From JAIQET01 sp035542575 (GTDB lineage Bacteria > Acidobacteriota > Terriglobia > Terriglobales > Acidobacteriaceae): DNA of 64,000 nt. Every line of letters begins with the position of its first letter. The first letter of the stretch is position 1. Both the position numbers and the translations under genes were made by a program. The notes under the pieces are model-generated. The model did no database searches, had not been told where the DNA came from, and worked only from the letters and a program-made list of their open reading frames with translations. The stretch lies in contig DATKLE010000166.1 in assembly GCA_035542575.1 (NCBI GenBank), positions 71,484-135,483 of the forward strand, read 5' to 3'. Positions 58,876 through 64,000 of the stretch are shown in pieces.

Positions 58876-59979
58876 ATGGCTGAGAGAACTTGGATTGAGC
58901 AAATCGTCGAGAAGGTGGTATCGCAGGTGCTGGAGAGCCATGTTCCGCGAGTGCGCGAGGAGTTGGTCTCCCGGATCCTGCAAGAGATACCGCAGCAACC
59001 GGGAGCCGCGCCGGTTGGGAGCGGCGCCGGCGACCTGCTCAAGGCGATTTCTGCCATTCATGGCGGCAGCACACAACGCGAAATTCTGCGCGCCCTGCTG
59101 GACAACATGGTGCGTTACAGCGGGCGCACCGCCTTGTTCGTCATGAAAGCCGGTGCTGCGAGCGGCTGGCAGGGACGAGGCTTCGGGAAGAACGACGACG
59201 CTATCAAGGACTTTGCCCTGGATGTGACCAGCGGGGTGGCGGCGCGGGCCATGGAATCACGCATGGCATTCAAAGGCACGCCGAGCGAGTTGGACACGCG
59301 CTTCGTTTCCCAGTTTGGCGCGCCGGGTGACGATCAAGTACTGCTGATCCCGCTGCGGCTGAAGGACAAGGTGGCGGCGCTGGTTTATGCGGACGGGGGC
59401 GCCGAAGGCGGCGCCAAGATGGATACCGAAGCGCTGGAATTGTTAGTGACCGCGACCAGCGCCTGGCTGGAAGTGGTTTCGCTGCGCAAGCAAGCCCAGA
59501 AGGAGGGCGTGGCCGAGGCGGAGAAATCGGAGGCGGCGCCGGTGGCGCAGACCGTCACTTCGTATTCCGACCCATTTGCTGCCCATGCGCCGATTCACAG
59601 TGTAGCCCCGCCTGTGGCTGAGTCTCCCGCAGCGGAGGGCGGGGCGGCTCAACCAGTTCCTGAGGCCGGCGAAGCCGTAGCCGCGGATCCGGTGGCGCAA
59701 ATGGCTGCCGAAGATGCCGAAGTACACCGCAAGGCGCAGCGCTTTGCCCGCTTGCTGGTGGACGAGATCAAGTTGTACAACCAGGCCAAAGTAGCCGAAG
59801 GCCGTAAGAACCGGGATTTGTACGATCGCTTAAAAGAGGACATCGAGAAGAGCCGGGCCACTTATCAGAAGCGCTACGGCAATACAGCCGCGGCCCAGGC
59901 GGATTATTTCAGCCAGGAAGTCGTACGCAGCCTGGCTGAGGATGACAGCACTCTCATGGGCGCAAATTTTCGGCGATAA
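58876..59979 (+). CDS. GAF-domain protein
   Basis: The 367 residues have a coiled N-terminus (1-40), then a GAF-like domain at about 55-205: AISAIHGGSTQREILRALLD, RTALFVMKAGAASGWQGRGF, and LIPLRLKDKVAALVYADGG (the classic G-x-L-Y-L/A-D ending). After an Ala/Glu/Pro-rich linker (about 210-275), a helical C-terminus (about 280-367) contains RKAQRFARLLVDEIKLYNQAKV and LKEDIEKSRATYQKRY. There is no output domain. It is just upstream of the Slt gene on the same strand, 8 bases apart, so it is probably co-expressed with it. Confidence 0.85.
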   Translation: MAERTWIEQIVEKVVSQVLESHVPRVREELVSRILQEIPQQPGAAPVGSGAGDLLKAISAIHGGSTQREILRALLDNMVRYSGRTALFVMKAGAASGWQGRGFGKNDDAIKDFALDVTSGVAARAMESRMAFKGTPSELDTRFVSQFGAPGDDQVLLIPLRLKDKVAALVYADGGAEGGAKMDTEALELLVTATSAWLEVVSLRKQAQKEGVAEAEKSEAAPVAQTVTSYSDPFAAHAPIHSVAPPVAESPAAEGGAAQPVPEAGEAVAADPVAQMAAEDAEVHRKAQRFARLLVDEIKLYNQAKVAEGRKNRDLYDRLKEDIEKSRATYQKRYGNTAAAQADYFSQEVVRSLAEDDSTLMGANFRR

Positions 59980-59987
59980 TTAATCGG

Positions 59988-62282
59988 GTGGGTCTTCATC
60001 GTTGTCAATTGAGGCTGGTGTTGGTCGTGGCAATCGGGTACGGCGGCCTGGTTGCTTTCCCTGCGTCTGCGCAGTCCACTCCCAGCGGGAAAACCAACAC
60101 CGGTTCTGTCTCTCCCAAGAAGAAAACATCTAAGCCGGCCGCCAAGAAGCTGCGAAGGAAACGCAGTTCTCCGCGGCTGCGGCGGATGCGCCAGGCGTTT
60201 GTGGCTTCGGCCAACCTGAAGCCGATGGCGCGGCAACTGCTGCAGGACCGCAGCCCCGCGGCTTACGCCGGGGTGGAAGCCTATGCCAGGCGCCATGCCA
60301 AAGAAGACGCTGGTGCTTTGGCCTGGCTGGTGGTGGGCTACGCGCACGTACTCGATCACGACTACGCCAAAGCCATCGATCCCCTGAGCCGGGCCCGGCC
60401 ACAAGCGGGAGAGCTGGGCGACTACGTCGACTACTATCTGGGGACTTCCTATTTGCAGACAGGGCGCACGGCGGAGGCGGTAGCGGCGCTGAGCGCCTTC
60501 GACCAGAACTACCCGGCATCGCTGCTGATTCGCAATGCGCACGTCTTGTATGCCAACGCCTTGCTGGGGGAGGGCAGGCCGAAGGACGCCCTCGCGCTGC
60601 TGGAGAAGGAGCGGCGGCCCGCCCGCGCCGATGTGGAACTGGCACTGGGCCGTGCCTTGGCGTCTGCGGGGCAGAGCAGCGAAGCACTCACGGTCCTGCG
60701 CAATCTGTACTACACCATGCCGCTCAGTGCAGAAGCCGATGAGGCGGAGAGCGACCTGAAGCGCATGGCTGCGGCGGCACCGCTCCCGCCGCCGGGCTTG
60801 AATGCACGCCGCACCCGTGCCGATCTGCTGATGCGAGGGAAGCGCTTCAGCGAGGCTGCCGGCGAGTATCACGATCTGGTGGAGGCCGTGAGGTCCAGCG
60901 AACGTCCGGAGGTACAGTTGGCTATGGGAGTGGCGCTGCGCCGTGCCGGACAGAACAAGGACGCAAAAAGGGCGTTGGAGTCCCTCACAGATCTGCCACC
61001 CATGATGGATGCGGAGCGCCTGTTCAACCTGGGAGAGATTGCGCGCGCCTCGGATGACGAGGAGGGCTTCCTGCGCTATCTCGGCCAGCTTCGGCAAGCC
61101 GATCCCACCAGTCCCTGGCTGGAACAGGCATTGCTGTCCGAGGGCAACCTCTACCTGCTGAAACCCGACTATGACCGGGCCATCGATGCCTATCAGGAGC
61201 TGCAGGAGCGGTTTCCGCACGGCAGCCGGGCGTCGTATGCGCACTGGAAAGTAGCGTGGTTGAGCCTGCGCCAAGGCAGGGAGGCCGAGGCCAAGAATAG
61301 GTTTGAGCAGCAGATTGCCTTATATCCATCTTCGGCGGAGATTCCTGCAGCTTTGTATTGGCGAGGCCGCCTGGCGGAAGAAGACGGCGAACCCGCCGAA
61401 GCCAGCGCGTACTACAAGAAGCTCTCCGACCGCTTTCGGAATTACTACTACGGGGAGTTGGCGCGGCAGCGACTGCGCAAACTCAAGGACGATGGCGATC
61501 CCGCGCATTACGCGCTCCTGGACCGCATCCCGCCCATGAATGCCGGCGTGAAGGCCACGGAGGACGAAGTCCCCACCGACGACTTGCGGGTGCAGAAAGC
61601 CGAGTTGCTGGAGAATGGCGCTCTGCTCGACTTTGCCGGGGACGAACTGGAGGCGGCAGCTGCCGAAGACAAAGGCAACTGGCTTCCCGCCGAAACCGCA
61701 CGCATGTACAAGGACGCGGGACGTTATGACATGGCAATTCGCGTGCTGAAGCGCGCAGTCCCCAATTATTTCGCGGTGGACCTGCCCAGCCTGCCGCGGC
61801 CGTATTGGGAAGCGCTCTTCCCCAGGCCTTATTGGGACGATCTCAAGAAGTACTCCACCAGCAATGCGCTCGATCCCTATTTGGTGGCGGCGCTGATCCG
61901 GCAGGAATCGGAGTTCAACCCCGCCGCAGTATCGCACGCCAACGCCGTGGGCCTGATGCAGCTTCTGCCCAAAGTGGGCAAGAGTGTCGCCCGGCAGGAG
62001 AAGTTGAGGCATTTTTCTCCCCAGCAGTTATTCACCCCGGCGGTGAATATGCAGCTGGGCACGCGATACTTCCGCAGCATGGTGGACAAATTCGGCGCTT
62101 TCGAATACGCCCTGGCCGCCTACAATGCAGGCTCGGATCGCGTGCAGGAATGGCTGGCGCAGGGCAAGTATCGCGATCCCCAGGAGTTTGTGGAATCCAT
62201 ACCCTTCACAGAGACGCGCGAGTATGTGCAAGCCATTCTGCGCAATGAGAATGTGTACCGGCAGCTCTATGGGGCGCCGTAG
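59988..62282 (+). CDS. slt: Soluble lytic murein transglycosylase with TPR repeats
   Basis: Cleaves peptidoglycan glycan strands with formation of anhydro-MurNAc ends; these feed the NagZ-AnmK pathway coded at 30-32 kb. From GTG 59988 the protein has 764 residues. The signal peptide is LVLVVAIGYGGLVAFPASA. About 60-600 form helical TPR-like repeats, as in the Slt70 doughnut. The C-terminal SLT domain has ALIRQESEFNPAAVSHANAVGL with catalytic Glu (about 641), MQLLP, LGTRYFRSMV and AYNAGSDRVQEWL. It follows the GAF gene by 8 bases. Confidence 0.93.
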   Translation: MGLHRCQLRLVLVVAIGYGGLVAFPASAQSTPSGKTNTGSVSPKKKTSKPAAKKLRRKRSSPRLRRMRQAFVASANLKPMARQLLQDRSPAAYAGVEAYARRHAKEDAGALAWLVVGYAHVLDHDYAKAIDPLSRARPQAGELGDYVDYYLGTSYLQTGRTAEAVAALSAFDQNYPASLLIRNAHVLYANALLGEGRPKDALALLEKERRPARADVELALGRALASAGQSSEALTVLRNLYYTMPLSAEADEAESDLKRMAAAAPLPPPGLNARRTRADLLMRGKRFSEAAGEYHDLVEAVRSSERPEVQLAMGVALRRAGQNKDAKRALESLTDLPPMMDAERLFNLGEIARASDDEEGFLRYLGQLRQADPTSPWLEQALLSEGNLYLLKPDYDRAIDAYQELQERFPHGSRASYAHWKVAWLSLRQGREAEAKNRFEQQIALYPSSAEIPAALYWRGRLAEEDGEPAEASAYYKKLSDRFRNYYYGELARQRLRKLKDDGDPAHYALLDRIPPMNAGVKATEDEVPTDDLRVQKAELLENGALLDFAGDELEAAAAEDKGNWLPAETARMYKDAGRYDMAIRVLKRAVPNYFAVDLPSLPRPYWEALFPRPYWDDLKKYSTSNALDPYLVAALIRQESEFNPAAVSHANAVGLMQLLPKVGKSVARQEKLRHFSPQQLFTPAVNMQLGTRYFRSMVDKFGAFEYALAAYNAGSDRVQEWLAQGKYRDPQEFVESIPFTETREYVQAILRNENVYRQLYGAP

Positions 62283-62437
62283 TCCTCAGTACTTGTCCCG
62301 ACACTGGTGCTTCAGACCTGCCTTGTTACATCTTTTTACAATCTTTTCATTCTTTCGCAGTCCGCCAATCGGTAGACTGAGCTCAGTTCCTTCGAAGAAA
62401 CCATACCCCGGCCATCCGGCCTTAGAGGAGAAATCCC

Positions 62438-62929
62438 ATGAAAGCTTCTCAAGCGATCCCTCCCGAATTCCATACCATCACTCCATCCCTGATCTGCCGT
62501 GGTGCCACCCAGGCCATTGAGTTTTACAAGAAGGCACTCGGCGCGGAAGAGCGCATGCGAATGGCCGGTCCTGACGGCAAGATCATGCACGCTGAGCTCA
62601 AGATCGGCGACTCCATCATCTTCGTGACCGACGAAAATCTGGAGATGGGCTGCAAAGCGCCGCAGACCCTCGGCGGCTCACCCAGCAGTCTCTACCTGTA
62701 CGTCCAGGATGTGGACAAGTCGTTTCAACGTGCCATTGATGCCGGCGGCAAAGTCACCATGCCCGTGGCCGACATGTTCTGGGGCGATCGTTTCGGCAGC
62801 TTCACCGACCCCTTCGGGCACAACTGGGGCATGAGCACCCGCGTGGAAGACCTCACCGAGCCCGAGTTCAAGGAGCGCTCCAAGGCCTTCTTCGCGCAAC
62901 TGGCCCAGCAGCAGAAGAAAACCGCGTAA
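62438..62929 (+). CDS. VOC (glyoxalase/bleomycin-resistance) family protein, PhnB-like
   Basis: The 163 residues start ATG 62438, 6 bases after GAGGAGAA. Two beta-alpha-beta-beta-beta modules appear (TPSLICRGATQAIEFYKKAL, then SSLYLYVQDVDKSFQRAI, DMFWGDRFGSFTDPFGHNWGMS). GAEERMRMAGPDGKIMHAEL matches the PhnB-type 3-demethylubiquinone-9 methyltransferase-like subfamily. Metal use cannot be read from sequence alone. Many such proteins are of unknown function. Confidence 0.9.
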   Translation: MKASQAIPPEFHTITPSLICRGATQAIEFYKKALGAEERMRMAGPDGKIMHAELKIGDSIIFVTDENLEMGCKAPQTLGGSPSSLYLYVQDVDKSFQRAIDAGGKVTMPVADMFWGDRFGSFTDPFGHNWGMSTRVEDLTEPEFKERSKAFFAQLAQQQKKTA

Positions 62930-62972
62930 GAAATCCCCACAAAGGACCACCAAGGTCAACGGAGGCCGCGGC

Positions 62973-63323
62973 TCAGGCCGCGTCGTCGAGTTCCATGTCG
63001 AGCAGGCGCAATTCCTCACCGCCGATCATTTCGGTATGGGGATGGCCGCACTCCGGGCAGGGGCACTCGCGGTTGAACGCTTCGAAATTGGCGCCACAGC
63101 CCTGGCAGTGATGGCGCACGGGGAGCACCTTGACGAACAGCGCTGCGCCTTCGGCTACGGTGCCGAGAGCGCACTTGCGGAAGGTGTCGCGCAGGCGGTT
63201 GAGATCAAAGATCCGCCGGCCGCCCACCGCCAGGTGCACCGCCAGGATGCGGCGGGCGGACATCCGGTACGCCGTCTGGTCCACGATCTCCAGGACGTGA
63301 TTGGCGAGTTCGCGCTCGTCCAT
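62973..63323 (-). CDS. HypA-like zinc/nickel chaperone lacking the N-terminal His
   Basis: From ATG 63323 (GAGGTGG ahead) the protein has 116 residues. It is HypA-like: helical N-terminus, then two C-x2-C pairs, Cys73/Cys76 and Cys89/Cys92 (CQGCG...CPEC), spaced as in the zinc site. HypA normally begins M-H-E, with His2 binding nickel for hydrogenase or urease. Here the start is M-D-E, so the nickel ligand is missing. No other hyp or hydrogenase gene is nearby. It may have lost nickel delivery and serve another role. Frames reading further upstream (63428) do not add an MHE. Confidence 0.75.
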   Translation of the reverse strand: MDERELANHVLEIVDQTAYRMSARRILAVHLAVGGRRIFDLNRLRDTFRKCALGTVAEGAALFVKVLPVRHHCQGCGANFEAFNRECPCPECGHPHTEMIGGEELRLLDMELDDAA

Positions 63324-63507
63324 GCCCCACCTCGATTTCTCGACGAAGCGGACGGGGCCTTGTGAGGGAGCAGGAAGTGAGTGTGCGCCCGACCCCACAA
63401 TTCGGGCGTGACGAGGGCATTTATACACCCGGGGGGAGAGGGAAAGTCAACCGGCGTGCGCAAAGACCGCCCCTGCTGTTCTAGAATCGAAGCCGAAGGA
63501 GCAAACC

Positions 63508-63759
63508 ATGAAGCTCAACCTGAAAGCGATGGCCCTGGCGTGGGGAATTCTGTGGGGGCTGGTGATGTTGCTCCTAGGGCTGTGCTACCTGATCGGGGGG
63601 AGCTACGGCCAGCAATTTCTCCAATTCATGGCGTCGGTGTATCCCGGCTACCATGCGACCCGCAGTCTGGGCGATGTGATCGTCGGCGCGCTCTACGGAG
63701 GGGTGGACGGCCTCATCGGGGGCGCGGTGTTTGCCTGGCTTTACAACCTGTTCGCCTGA
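63508..63759 (+). CDS. Small two-helix membrane protein
   Basis: The 83 residues start ATG 63508 behind GAAGGAG. Two hydrophobic helices lie at about 8-30 (MALAWGILWGLVMLLLGLCYL) and about 57-80 (IVGALYGGVDGLIGGAVFAWLYNL), separated by a loop with PGYHATRSLGD. Small bacterophage-holin-like or transport-accessory proteins share this layout. I do not name it. Confidence 0.8.
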   Translation: MKLNLKAMALAWGILWGLVMLLLGLCYLIGGSYGQQFLQFMASVYPGYHATRSLGDVIVGALYGGVDGLIGGAVFAWLYNLFA

Positions 63760-63942
63760 TCTGGCGGTGCTCCCGGGCACAGCCCCACCCGTTCGGAGTG
63801 GCTTCGGCGTCGAGGCTCTCTTGCCGACAAGTCGGTGGCGTGAGCGTGTCTCCAGGAAGGCTAGTACTACTGTGTTATAAACTAGATACGTGCTGCTGAA
63901 ATCGCCGCGGTTGTCAGGGCTTGCCTGTGCTAGGTTCGGGCC

Positions 63943-64000
63943 ATGAGCGCCAACTCTCCAGCGCCAGGCGCCCAGCAGAAACGCTTCGCGGCCTATCTTG
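63943..64000 (+). CDS. Start of a gene cut by the window end
   Basis: ATG 63943 opens a frame reading MSANSPAPGAQQKRFAAYL to the last base. The region 63760-63942 before it holds a TTATAAAC sequence (about 63874) that could be a -10 box. Product unknown. Confidence 0.4.
   Translation, partial: MSANSPAPGAQQKRFAAYL

Overview
The window is a GC-rich, gene-dense chromosomal stretch of a free-living bacterium. Several things point to an acidobacterium of the Terriglobia/Koribacter type: an sdhCAB operon with a single five-helix cytochrome b subunit, protein kinases fused to TolB-like propellers, HAF-repeat and carboxypeptidase-regulatory-domain secreted proteins, many short palindromic intergenic repeats, and frequent GTGA/ATGA gene overlaps. 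This placement is inferred from gene content, not from a marker gene. The two RNA genes I can support are tRNA-Arg(TCG) and tRNA-Arg(ACG). I see no prophage, CRISPR array, insertion sequence or rRNA.

Layout. 1-7.3 kb (minus strand): succinate dehydrogenase sdhC-sdhA-sdhB, the house-cleaning NTPase rdgB, a large polytopic membrane protein and a tandem universal stress protein. A small membrane-protein gene with its own promoter and palindrome is hidden on the plus strand between sdhA and sdhB. 7.3-17.4 kb: sparse accessory DNA with secreted hypothetical proteins, an RDD protein, a two-PilZ protein with a small coiled-coil partner, two tRNAs, a frameshifted nucleotidyltransferase pair and long non-coding gaps. 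17.4-22.7 kb: a copper-type P1B ATPase with YHS and heavy-metal-binding N-terminal domains, an AbrB/PIN toxin-antitoxin pair with a palindromic operator, a coiled-coil membrane protein and a DUF421 protein. 22.7-35 kb: PolX, cold-shock protein, NUDIX hydrolase, a DUF2520 protein, YmdB-type phosphodiesterase, a solute-binding lipoprotein, the peptidoglycan-recycling pair nagZ-anmK, and mutS. 35-43.9 kb (plus strand): a GalT-like protein with a changed active-site motif, then a heme operon hemX-hemA-hemC-(AAA ATPase)-hemD and an M28 peptidase. 43.9-64 kb: kinase/propeller protein, S9 peptidase, endonuclease III, DedA protein, SDR, a second small membrane protein, inositol-phosphate synthase, YceI, M48 protease, an ECF sigma/anti-sigma pair, a GAF protein, a soluble lytic transglycosylase, a VOC protein and a HypA-like protein.

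Functional links. NagZ and AnmK together recycle the cell-wall sugar that lytic transglycosylases such as the Slt at 60-62 kb release. HemA, HemC and HemD make uroporphyrinogen III, and HemX is the usual membrane partner of HemA; heme is also needed by SdhC. Two perfect or near-perfect CRP/FNR-type palindromes sit at class-appropriate distances upstream of the universal stress gene (centre -41.5) and of the hem operon (centre about -69.5), which suggests one global regulator links energy status to both.

The most interesting items are the hidden small gene inside the sdh locus, the two CRP-type sites, the AAA ATPase inserted between hemC and hemD, the GalT-like and HypA-like proteins that lack a key His, and the hairpin repeat families. 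I did not find a clear-cut new defence or mobile system.
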